Position numbers and translations under genes: made by a program | In this document: positions 37,437 through 49,670 of the stretch, piece after piece | How positions within the stretch are numbered: the first letter of the stretch is position 1 | Layout of the letters: each line of letters starts with the position of its first letter | The notes under the pieces: model-generated | Told to the model about the DNA's origin: nothing | The model's input: only the letters and a program-made list of their open reading frames with translations | Database searches by the model: none | From: Chamaea fasciata | Lineage: Eukaryota > Chordata > Aves > Passeriformes > Sylviidae | DNA length: 64,000 nt | Direction of reading: 5' to 3' | NCBI GenBank assembly: GCA_029207755.1 | Contig: JARCOQ010000006.1 | Span: 16,900,890-16,964,889 of the forward strand

Positions 37437-40255
37437 GTTTTGCAAAGACATACAAATACAAAGCTCTATGTTAACTCTTCCTCACAGTTCTATTTTTTTT
37501 CCCTGGGTGGAATTCTGTATTCTATATCTGTCCACCTCTCTCTCTATCATCCTTCTAAAATTGGGAAGGAAAGGAAGAAAGATAAAAAGGAAAGTTTCAT
37601 TAATGAAGTTTAAGATTGAACTAAGAGGGCAAGCAGAGCAATCTCCCTAAACAGGATCTGTTTTGAACAGCTGCTCACTGTCTGAATTCAAGAACTGCCA
37701 ATACTCTGTAATAATATGTTACTAATCAAATCCTAAAAAAATAGATTAATAGAAGTTTCTATATGCCTTTGTATTCTTTAATCCTAAAGAATTCACAACT
37801 TGGTTTTAGGGAAGTTTTCGCAATTTTAAACAACATAATAATATATATAAACACAATATTATATTTACCAGAATTCAGTGGTTTGTTTTAAAACTATAAT
37901 CTAGTGTTGATAGCATCTTCTTTTGTTTTACCTAGAAAAAGTCAGGTATCAAAAGTTGCTAACCTTAGTCTACCAAAGTGTCCAGTTTATAAAGATCTAA
38001 ATTGAAATCCTATACAAAGGACAAAAGCATTTGACAGCAAGTGTGGGTGATGCTGAGGCAATTCACTTTTTCTACCTATCCTGTTCTCCTTAAAGCACTT
38101 GTTTCCTATTTTCAGTGTTGTGACAGGCAGCAGTTAAAGAACATTTAACAGATAATGAGAGCACTGAGTGGTTTGAATACTAAACCATGAGAAAGTTCAT
38201 TGAAATCAGTAAAATCTGACAGCTTCTGTCCTGTGCTGTATTTCTCAAGGATGGGGTGGAGAGAGAGAGAGAAAATGATGCATAGGTCATACAGTCACCA
38301 GAAAGACAAGGCAATTTCCAAGTTGCACTAAAATGACAACCCTTGGAAACCAGCAAAGTTTTCCCAATTCCCTATCAGTTGCTCCTGTGCATTCCTTAAT
38401 TAAGTGTGGCTCTTTAATGCTCAGTCATTCAAAACATACACTTTCCTAGGCTCAAGACAGTTCCTTCATGAATGGCTGATTGTTCTTTTAAAATTCCTTT
38501 TTCTATAACCTGTTCCCGAGGAATCCAGTTTTCTGAAAGCTGTTTGAATAATCTACATAGCATCCAAACCAACCCCTAAATTTTAACAATAACTTGAACA
38601 AATACTCAATAAAAGCAATCAAAATCCCAAAAGACATAAACAGAGAAAATGTTCCACAATAACATGTAAAATCTGTGTAACTTGAATAAGCAGGAAACGT
38701 TTTGAAAAACCTTAAACTTCAACCAAGGTTAAACAAAGTATGTCCACTATGTAAAATCGTTAACACAGGGCTTTAACATTTTCAAAAGTTATACTTCAGC
38801 TACAGCCTGTCCATGTCTCCAATATTTCTACAATGTGAAGGGAGTTGCTACATGCAAAAATTAAGCAAAACCTTTGAACTTTAAAGTGAAGCAGTCCAGT
38901 CAATGGCTAAAATAAAGGTTTTCGAATCCCTTTTTATAAAAAGTTTTCAAATCCCTTTTCTATGTGCATCTAGTGATAGAATCCAAGAAAACTGGCTTTA
39001 ATCAGAGTGACCTAATGGCACCCCAGAAATTCCACAATTCTGAGTAGCCAAAAATTACGCTGGATGTCATCAGACCTAATATTTCCATAGACTAAAATGG
39101 TTAAGTTTGCAAATGGATATTTTTAATGCAAATTATACTATATTTTTCAATAGCAGTAATGAGCAATTTGTATACTAGTTTGCTTTAAATAATTTCACAT
39201 TATATACTTATACAGGCTTACATTTTGTCTTTAGATGAGTCTGTATCATAGAAGCCTTGAGGTTTTCACATTATGTGCCTGCTAAACACTTTTGAAAAAA
39301 CCATGGATGCATTTCAGATGGCTACCTCGTTTTGTTAGGTAAGTAACAAGAGAATCATTTGACTTTATTTTCTCTGAGTATTGCCACAGATTAGGCTAAT
39401 TAAATCACCTAAGCTTCGTGGTGTGTCAGCATGAGTGCTCCTCTCTGGAGATAGCACATGTGTCACCCTGCAGTCAGAGCAAAACGTAGCAAGCAAAGGA
39501 CTATCCTGTGAGAAAGTACTACATCTGCATCTACACTTTATAGTAGATATTTATAGTAGATATTTTCTTATTTTCTTTTTGAATTAATATTTTTAGATAT
39601 ATGTTTTTTTCCTTCATGTGTTCCCATAAAACTTTTAAGAACTTGGAGGAAGGTGGTGGGTGGAAATCTGAGAGATGCATTGGGCTCACTAAGGGACTAC
39701 CCACAAATGAGCAAATATTCATTGCTCATTTTATGGACAGGCTAAAGTTGGGCTTCGGGAGTAATCTAACTTTTTTAATGGATTTCAAGGGAACTAAAAT
39801 TATGTGTGAGCTAAGGGTTTATTCAAGGTCAGTGAAAAGCCAGCCAGGATATTTGCATCTATAACAAAAAGCATGTTCTCTTAACAGTCTTTATATCAAG
39901 GAATGAAAATAATTTTCAAGGTTCATGCAATAAAGTGTCATTATGAATAACAGTTATAAGCTGGCCTAGCTATTTTGAGAGTGGCAATAAAGACTTTCAT
40001 TTTTCATATTGCATTTTTTATTTCATTTTTTGGTTGCAGAGGAGTCAAGAATCACATTAAAAATATATTAAAAAATCCTCATGTGTCCTCTTCTGATTAT
40101 CATTTGAAAATATGAGGGCATCCTGCAGATCTTTTCTCTTACACAACTAAAGTCTATGATTAAAATAAGTTAATATGTGCAAATTTCTTTTTAATAGAAA
40201 AATAAAGAAAAGTCATACAAAAAAGAGAAAGGTAGGATATAAAGAGGCTGGTAGA
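37437..40255. other. AT-rich non-coding DNA
   Basis: No gene recognised. Small tandem duplications occur at about 38920-38963 (AGTTTTCRAATCCC twice) and 39538-39566 (TATAGTAGATATTT twice). Confidence 0.4.
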
Positions 40256-40321
40256 TGCAGCCTCATCTTGAGGCTGCACTCCCCAGGCACAACAGGCCTG
40301 CAGATGCCGCCAGCTGCAGGC
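40256..40321. other. Two adjacent perfect hairpins in a GC-rich patch
   Basis: TGCAGCCTCA (40256-40265) and TGAGGCTGCA (40269-40278) form a ten-pair stem with a three-base loop. GCCTGCAG (40296-40303) and CTGCAGGC (40314-40321) form an eight-pair stem with a ten-base loop. The surrounding DNA is AT-rich. The stems are too short for a typical microRNA precursor and I recognise no RNA family. Confidence 0.6.
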
Positions 40322-43300
40322 AAGGTGCTTGGATGTATTAAAAGGATTTTAAAATCAATTATTAGAACTCATAGCCTTTCTAGCAATTTATAAATGTGAC
40401 TATTTGTAGTCAAAACCGTGTTTATTTAATTTCTCTGTAAAATGATCAAAATTAACACTTTCATGCAGCAGCCAAAGGTAGTCATTTGTTCTGTGTTTTC
40501 CTTCTGTTTTTTTCAGGCAAATAAATCTGGAGAAAGCAAAACACCAAGCAGGGCAGGGAGGGTCAAGAGCTTGCAGGGTATATGCTAATCAACACAGATC
40601 ACTGCCAACACAGCAGGAAGTGCTAAGTGAGGCCAATGTCAGCAGAAATGTAAAATATACAGTTTGAGAGCCCATTGTAGCAAGCTACTCTACATGACAA
40701 GGATTTAAGGCCCTGGTGAATATGGCTATCCATCTGAGGAAATGCTCCTAAGATCACAACTCTTAACTCTGCAGCCAAAAGCCATGGAAAGCTCAATGCT
40801 ATGATGATATTTTGGGGCTGTTATCTCCAGCCAAGAGCGGATCTCCAAACATACCAAGATGCACCACACAGAGGGACCAAGGAACTGCAAGTTATTCAAG
40901 TGTGTAGCTGAGACCTTCAACTGGAACCCCTATCCTGGACCTGAACAAATTAATAAGCAAACAGAAGGTCACTCACATGAGAGAGTAAGCACATCTATGC
41001 TGAAAATATTAAAAATTATAAAAATTAGAGGTACTTGATCAAAGATTTCCATGTAAGGTTTCAAAAGAGAAATCAGGGCAAATTAAGAGCATTACTTATC
41101 CTTGCATGGCTTTCCATCATCAGTTATTTGTGGCTAAAAGGTAAGCAGAGCTTTAGTAAATCACCATATTCTTCAATACCACAATGTATTTCTCTTACTT
41201 GAACTTATCTAATGGCTTTTGAAGTTATAAATATAATTGTTACCAGATTTGAACTCCTGCATTTAATTAAGCATTGTGTGAAAAACTATTTATGTCTGGC
41301 ACTTAATACTTTCACTAGTTTTTCCTTGACTTGTCCATCCTTGGGAACACTTGGACAACCGTCCCTATTTGTTTTCCTTGCTCCATTTATATGCCTGTGT
41401 CCATTAATTATCTTGATATTTGTTTTCCAAAAGTATTCTAAAGTTTTTAATTTCCCCTCACAAAAAAGCCATCTCATTAAAAAACCCCAAAAAACAAAAC
41501 AAACAAACAAAACATATGCCCTTTCTGAAACAATTAGACAGAAAAATTATGCAAAGCATCAGTAATATTTTGTCACATATTTTCTTTCCATCCAGGTTCC
41601 CAAGGGTATATAGGCAAACAGGACTAAGAGTGTCTCATTCTGAATACATACACTTATCATTTGCATAATCTACATTTATTAATAGTAATTTTATTCTTTT
41701 TTTTTAAGCTTTCTAATTATTAAGACTTGCAATTGTCTGCCAGTATGTTCACTGAGTTTTAAATATTGTAATTAACTTGGGGAACTTCTATGAAATTGTT
41801 ATTTTATCATTAAAATTTTCTCCCAGCTAATTTATTAATGTGGAAAAAAAATCTCTTCCCTCTCTTCCTATTAATTGTTACCCCTTTTTTCTTTTATTTA
41901 GTCTCTTGCCAGTCTGGAAGTGCACCTTTCCTGTTAACCTATTTAAAATATTTAGTGAGATGATTTATCTAAAATTCCTTCAAGTCTTTATTGTACTTCC
42001 ATCAATTCTAGGAAGTTTACCTGAAAGCCTAACCTAAAATCTACCCTAATTAATGCCCCAGGGTGCAATTTCTTTCTACAAAAGTAACATTTATTCTTTC
42101 CTTTTGCAACGCTATTTTATTGATCTAATCACTTTCCCATTTTTTGTTCTATACATCAGATTTATTAGACTCTAATTTCTGAATTTTTTTTAAGACCATT
42201 TTTATTTTCTCTTGTTGCTTTGGCACTGGGGTCAGTTTAAGCAAGAAATTATGCATCATACTGAGCAGTCTGGCAACTTCACAACATTGCAGTTTGGCAA
42301 GTTCAGAGACTTCCTTGACTCCAGCAATTTGTTGCGATTCATTTTACGAATTTTTGTTTTTATAGAGGTATACATTGGAAGAATTAAACATTTTTAATAA
42401 CATCAAGGAGATGTTTTGTAAGAGGCAAGAGTACCAACGGCTATATGGGAGTATGGGAGGTAGACTTTAAACAACACTTCTCTGCCTTCTCTGGACAATA
42501 ATTTCATTCCACTTTCCTTCCACAGAAGCAAAATCTCTAGCTATAAAATTATCAAGCTGGTTTGGGGAGTCATCCATTCTCTCTCCTTCAAATTATTCCA
42601 CTTTTCACAGTATTAGATTGGGGCTGAGCACAAGAGAGAAAAGAGTGGATAGAGTATTGGTCTCCAGTATAATGATCTCCGATATCTCATGAACAAAAAG
42701 AGAAATCTGCTGATGCTTTTTTTAGAAATACTGATTAAGCACACCCTACGTTTTTAGTATTTTATATATTTTGATGTTTTAAATGCAAGAGAAGAAGTTT
42801 GATGCTATCAATTCAATGTTCTCTATTTAACATTTTTTGTTTCCTGTTTTCTCAAATAACAAGGTAAAAAAATTACCCTGCTTTCATTTGTGTGCACTGT
42901 CATGTTACAAATCTACAACAAAAATAAGAATAAAATGAATGTAGCTCAGCTCCACAACTTTCCCACATTTTAGTTACTATTAAGCTGCAGTCTTTTGAAA
43001 GCTTTTGTTTTGCTCCAACACACCTATGAAACTCCTGTCCATTTTTTATACCGTACCTATGACCTCAGTTTTCACACAATTTTTTAGTCTTACTGTGCAG
43101 TTTTACATGAGGAAGAGCTATGACTGGGATAAAATGAAAGAGGGGCTTTTCTGTACATTTTTCCATACTAAGACTATGATGATGCCTGTCAGTGACTATG
43201 GAGGAACAGCATTAGGCACAGAGCATTAACACATTAAGGCATTAATGACTCCTTTGAAACAATTCCTATCTGACTTTTGATTTCTACTGAAGAAGCCTAT

Positions 43301-46300
43301 CATGCATATTAACAAGATTACCCAAATCATTACAACTACAGAGGTGTCATTACTCAGACTCTTGACTACATAAGTACATCATTTTAAAACCCTCCCAAAG
43401 TAATAGTTCTGTAGCAAACTATGACTCTTCTGGAATAAAAAATGTAGCAATGGGCAAAACCTCAGTCTACAAAGGCTCACAGGACACATTGATGCTCAAA
43501 ATCCCCTTAAAAGAGAAATTAAAGGTAATGATACAGAAATTGAAGGGGTTGGGTCTTGATGTTACTGCTCTCATGGGCTGAGCAAGTACAAAAGACAGGA
43601 GCTATGATTGCCTGGGACTACTCCTGCCACATACCTGTTCCTCCCTATTGCACCTAATCTCAGTCATCCAACTCGCCAATCAGTCCTGCCAATGTGTCAA
43701 AATTTTCCTCAGATGCAGAAAAAGAAGCCAGTTTTGCAGGAAAGGAGTGCCTCGATGTCTGTCACCATGACAGGAAGGGAACCAAAGGTTAAGAGGAGAA
43801 AGCTTTGGGGACTTCTTGGTGCCTCTGAATGTGATTCTGAATTAGGACACACTTGGGAGGACAGAAAACTTCAGGATGATTAAGGAGGGGGAAAAAGGAC
43901 AGTACTTCAATTGAGATGGGCTGCACCCTTCCTCCAAGGCTTTTTGGATTGACAGCAGAAATCAAGGCTACAGAATTATTTATTAAACTGTGCATGCAAT
44001 AAACTAACAGTAGGACAGTTTCTGCATGTGCTAAGTCTCTAGTCAGTGGATATACTTGGTATGTAAAAAAGTGGTGTTAGTCTGAACTCTTCTTGAGTAC
44101 ATACTTGGGAAAATCGTAATAAAAATACGCTGGATGTTTTTCCCGCCTCACTTCCAAAGGATGGGTTTCTCCATTCTGGAAAAATGATGGCTGCTTAAGC
44201 AAAGACATATAACCACCTACAACCAGGTACTCACAGGAGCATGGGGTACCAGGTTCATATTTGGATCCCTCCTTGGAAGGTGTCACTTGCTGTTTGGATT
44301 GCACTGTACCATACAACATCTCTACGCCTAATAACTGATTTTTGGTGTCTTAAAAGGTACTAAAGCGAGGCTTTGTTCTGGAATGGGAGGGAAAGAACAA
44401 GGGGTACCACTGAACCTTGTCAGTGGTTGGAACTTTGCAGTAGAGAAACAAGCAAAACCACAAAAACTCACAGGACACAGTAACAGTTATTTGCCAAACC
44501 ATCCCACAACCATTGAATAAATACAACTTAAAGCCAAGCAGCTGATGAGGCATATAATCTCTGTTCTTGAGGCTATTATTCAGAAGTATCTGCTGCCGTG
44601 CATAGTCTAGTGTACACAGATGTAAGCAAAAGGCATGCTTATTTGGTTAACACCTGGATACTCCAGCAAAGCAGTGGAAAATACCATGAATTTAATAAAA
44701 TTCTATACAAAAACCTGTATGTGATTCCAAGCAGTTCTTCATGCTGCTGAATTTCAAGAGGCTAGCAATAAAAAAAAAAACACCTGAATTAGGGGAAAAA
44801 AATCCCCCAAAAAAACACAGGGGAAAAAAGTAAGAATAAATTTCATATCAAATACTGAAGACAACTTTACTGGGGGAAAAAAATCCAAAGAAAAATAAGT
44901 GTGATTTGGGGTTCAAGGGGATAGCAATCTCATGCAATCTGTAATCACTGTTTGGAAGTTAAGACTAAAAGATATCTCCATAAATTAAGTCATAATTATC
45001 TTTATAAGATTAATCTGTGTTCTGAATAAAGATTTTGATTTTCAACTTTTTTTTTTTTTTTAAGCCTACTCACAACGGCTGGAAGGTTAATATAAAGTTA
45101 TCATCATACATTCCCAGAACCTCATTTTGCTTATCAGAAAATGAACAGTAGGCTTTTAATCACTGCAATTTATTTAATACTTCTGCACACAAATAAACAC
45201 AGTGTGTTTCTGCAGACTACCATAGTTCATGTTTACCACAGTTTTGGTGGGTTTAAACACATGAGAGTAACATATCTATGTACACGTAAGGGCACATGCT
45301 GTTAAGTCGCAAGTGTTCAAGTTATTAGCTGTGTATCCCAGCTCCAGATGGAGTTTAGTCAACAGAGCCTAAAAAGAGATGTCCATCTACATTCCTGGTT
45401 CAGACTTTTTTCCAACAACAGCTGGTCCTTCAAAGAAAAGTGTCACCCTAAACATTCACAGGCCCAAGACATCCCAATAATCTCTCCAGTAAAAGCAATG
45501 TCCAAGCTGTAAGAAATCTCAAATTTCTTCTCAGGAAAAAGTGAGACCTCACAGATAGGTATTAAAATAATTAGCTCCTTGGGGAGCAAAGGAAATAGAA
45601 CTCCAGAGTTCCGAAAGCATCAAAAGCACCAGGATAAACCTTGTTCATGGTCATCAACGTAGAACTTTTGGGATTTGGTAGAATACCACTTGCTTTCTTT
45701 ATCCTGAAGGACTCTGAAAAGGCTTCTTTCTCACTTACTGCTTAACCTCTTCAGGGGGTATTCTACCCTTCTCCCACACAAGGATCCCCCTTCAAACCCT
45801 GACGGCCTCAGAAAACCTTGCCCCAAGCTGAAAATAGGTAAAGGGGAATTAATAAGTTAAAATAAAGTTGCAGAAATGATTTCTCATGGATAGGGCGTCA
45901 AGGTGCCAAGTTTTTTTCAATATTATAGCATTGTCTGGAAAAAATAGGACCACATTCGGGCTCAACAGATAACATAAGACAAAACATCTCAATACCAGCA
46001 AACCCTGTTCCAACAAGCTTGAAGGTCTTGCTTGCTATAAAAAGCTATTAAAAACAAACAAAAAAAGTGGTTTTTTTTTTTCTTCGCATTCACTATTTCA
46101 ATTCAGTTTAAAAATCAAACACATCTCTCTTTAGAAAAAAAAAAGTCAACAGACTGGGTTTTCCTCTCCATCATAACAGCTCAGAAGCAACAGAGATTAA
46201 AAGCATTGGAGTGAACACGGTGCTTTTTAGGCAAAGGTTAGATTTATTCAAGGATTTCTGCAGCTCAGATCTCACCTATCATACTTTGGGCAGACAGACT

Positions 46301-47206
46301 ACACAGCCAACTTTTGTTATGAAATCTCATATAATGACTAAGAGGATCAAAAATTGAGAGCAGTAGACCAGACAATTACCCTTACAGACATATTTTCACT
46401 TGAGACATCAGATGGAATTATAGCAACTTCAACAGGAGAGTTTGCTAAGGGGTGCCACCTAAAGGGCATTGTATTGTATGCTGACCTAAACGTGTGCTGT
46501 TTCCAGAACAAAGAACATTTACTTGTTTTGAGAAAGTATGTTCCTGTAAGCAAAGTCATTAATTAATAAAATATTCCTGAGAATATTTCAGTCATGGAAT
46601 GCTGTTTTAGTCATTACTCTTATTCCTGAACCTAAAGTCTTTGACTGAATACTTGCAGTCTAATAGAAATACTTCTCTCCCTCTTAGGACCCATAACATT
46701 CAGCAGTGAGACCTCCCTGACTCTTCCCTGTTTGACAGCTCGTAAGTGGGTTCCAACTTTGACAAAGAACTTGAGGTACTGCCAATACAATTTATAGCTG
46801 TATTTGTAATCATCATATGTGGCCTGTTTACATTCTTACAGCTTGCCATTTGTAAAGGACAAATTAATTCATTTCAGTGTGATGGAAAGAGGCTCTTCTA
46901 CTACACAGATCCTGCTATCATTAAGTCACACACCTTCACTATCATTAGAGCCATCAGGCAGACTGAACACAGGAGACAGCAATAAAGCTGCCTCACTTCG
47001 TTCTGTTGGAAGATACTGAGGCAGATTTACAAGCATACAACAGGACCTTGAGAGGCATCACAGAGGAGGAGAAAGAGCTTAGGAGATGATGAAGTTGTGG
47101 CAAACAAGGTGGGACACAGCTTATCAAAAAAATAGAGAAAGGATCCATTTAGGTTGATCAAAGGAGAAGAAAGGAATTCAAATGTGTAGACAGCACATGA
47201 CAATGT
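40322..47206. other. Non-coding DNA, nothing recognised
   Basis: About 6.9 kb without a supported gene. A/C-rich low complexity occurs at about 41480-41512 and A-rich sequence at 44770-44885. The 91-codon frame at 43608-43883 and the paired 70-codon frames at 46347-46566 on opposite strands have no domain and no splice context. Confidence 0.4.
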
Positions 47207-47512
47207 TCATAGAATCACAGAACGGCTTGGGCTGGAAGGGACATTAAAGATCATCCAGTTCCACCTTCTGTGCCATGGGTAGGAACATCACCCACTAGAC
47301 CAGGTCGCCCAGGGCCCCATCCAACCAGGCCTTGAACACTTCCAGGGATGGGACATGCACAGCTTCTCTGAGCAACCTATTCCAGTGCCTCACATCTGTC
47401 ACAGTAAAGAATTTGCTCTGTATATTACACCTAAAGATCCACTCTTGTAGCTTGCATCCATTACTTCTTGTCCTATCTGTGCAGATCCTGATGAAAGTTC
47501 CTGATGCTGAGG
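47207..47512 (-). mobile_element. CR1 LINE 3' fragment, minus strand
   Basis: It opens with TCATAGAATCACAGAACGGC, the reverse complement of the CR1 terminal octamers, and continues through TTGGGCTGGAAGGGACATTA, CAACCAGGCCTTGAACACTT and TCCAGGGATGGGACATGCAC. It ends near GATGAAAGTTCCTGATG. The minus-strand frame at 47295-47579 is a remnant of CR1 sense sequence. About 305 bp survive, with no function. Confidence 0.93.
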
Positions 47513-49657
47513 GGGGAAAAAAAACCCTAGGAGTAAGACTACCCTGTAATATCAAGAGGTCCAAACTATAACGCAACATTATTGATACCTGGATCCAAAG
47601 TCAAGACTCTTCCTGAAATATAAAAAAAAAAAAAAATTAAACCACTTCTTCCTGCCTTTAGTACGATGTCAAGCCACCACTGGTGTCTCCAGCAGGCACA
47701 AACATGTCTTCATCCGCTCCCTGCTGACTGTATGTATCAGGACACCAGTCTAGTTCCCGCCAAGGGGGAATGCAGTGTGATGTAACCGGTACCAGGAGAA
47801 GCACCTCCCATAGTGAGACACAAACCCCTGTGCACAGTAATGTGCCAAAACACATTTTGCTACATCTTCAAATTCCCACTTTACAACAGATAAAAATCTC
47901 AAAAGATGGAGGGTGTCCTAATTCATTCAATATACTAAGACATTAAAGAACAATGTATCATTTTGAAAATTACAATCCCTTCATATTTGTAATCAGTACT
48001 AGAAAAACAAAGTAAGGTGGCCAGAGATAAAGACCACATTAAACCATTTTGTCTAAATTAGCAACATACAGCTGGATTTGAACTGAAGAATTTCATTAGA
48101 TATTCAGAAGAAATCACTTCAGACATGGTACACAGATTTTATCTTATCCTCATTTTTCAGTTTTCCAAAACACTACTGGATTTGGTTAAACCATCACCTA
48201 GGGAATACTGGTAATTTTAAAGTAAAAAAAGGTATTAGTCTTCTTCGTCAACATAAAGACAACTGTTAAGGAAAGGAATCTCAGGTGATTACATTGAAAA
48301 CCCTACAAGGTGTCAACCAAGCAGCCACGGGTTTATTCACACTGCTGATAAGGCTAAAATTCAGAGCAAAGGTCAGAAGAGGAAAGTTACAAGGAAACCC
48401 TTCCTAAAACAGCAGTTAAAAAGTACTCAGTCTAACAACGCAGAAAAACACCTTTTTGACACATGGGACAATTTCTAATTTAAAAAAAAACAACTTCTGA
48501 GTGAATATATTCTTCTGTTCATATTTATCAAAAAACGATGATATGTATTTCCACTTCAAGAAACAAAACTGACATTTAATCTGAGGTACAGCACATAACT
48601 TTTGTGGGCTCAGTCAGTGCACTTGGACAATTATCTGTTCTTTCTCACTTTTTTATTAAACAATTTCACATCTATGTAGTATACCTGAATAGCCACATAA
48701 CAATATATGGCTTTACATTACAATTCTAACAATAACATAGAAAGAAAATCAAGAGATATGATTTTTTGTAAATCAGTTATGTTCTAAAAACTTAAGTATG
48801 TTTAAACCAACTAATGACTTTCACCAATATTTCTGTTTTTCTCAAAGAACTTATAAAAAGAGATCAGAGATCACATTTCTTTCTGGTTCACAGCAGCCAT
48901 CTCAGTACTTAAGATGCTAAAAGAAGTATCTTTTAGGAAAAAGGCAACGTACAAAAAGGCAAAATAAAGTGTTCAAGTTTTGACAGGCTCTATAAAGAAG
49001 CAGAAGCCCTTCCATAAAGACACTATGCACACTGAGGAAAAACTAACATGATCAGAGTGGACATAAACACAGAAAAATTGTCAATCAGTGCTACACTTTT
49101 AGTTTCACCAGTTCACTAAGACAGTGCTCAAGAAAGACACTTCTGGACTGTGATAAGTTACTACCAAAAGCAATTTTTTATTAAAAAGTGAAAGTGCTTT
49201 TTAAGCAATGTATCAAATGCATATACATCAATCAAAATACATATAATCGATTCAGTGCAGAGTAGGTATAAAATGTAGTTTTATAGTAGTAGCTGCATTT
49301 AAAAAAAAACCCCTTTCACTCCATAAAAAATAAACTCACCTTCCTTTAAACAGCAACAATCCATTAAAAATCAGTCAAAAAACAGGCAAGAATAATAAAG
49401 TGGTGCACTAACTAATTACATCTATAAGCAATATTTTTAAGAGAGAAATTAACTAACTATTCCTTAATAAGCTATCATAGAATACAGAGGGAGGAGCCAT
49501 AAAAAATTAAGCTGGTAAGGGACTACTGCCGCGTTTATTAACTTGTTTTCTATCAAAGTTCATCAGCCTGTGCATTCCTCAACACCAATGAAAGCACAAC
49601 AGCTAATAAAAATACTTGAAAGAATTTCCACGGGTTGATGGTACCATTTCCCTGTTA
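47513..49657. other. Non-coding DNA, nothing recognised
   Basis: No gene or named repeat recognised. A higher-GC patch at 47640-47850 has no identifiable exon or element. Confidence 0.4.
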
Positions 49658-49670
49658 CCACTAGGTGGTG
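49658..49670 (+). promoter_or_regulatory. CTCF-like core motif
   Basis: CCACTAGGTGGTG matches the central CTCF consensus CCASYAGRKGGCR at all but one position. Flanking bases fit less well. A single motif of this kind is expected by chance at some rate, so this is only a candidate. Confidence 0.25.

Noticed and set aside
36485..37451. Minus-strand frames of 84-149 codons
   Set aside because: Antisense to a plus-strand CR1 copy.
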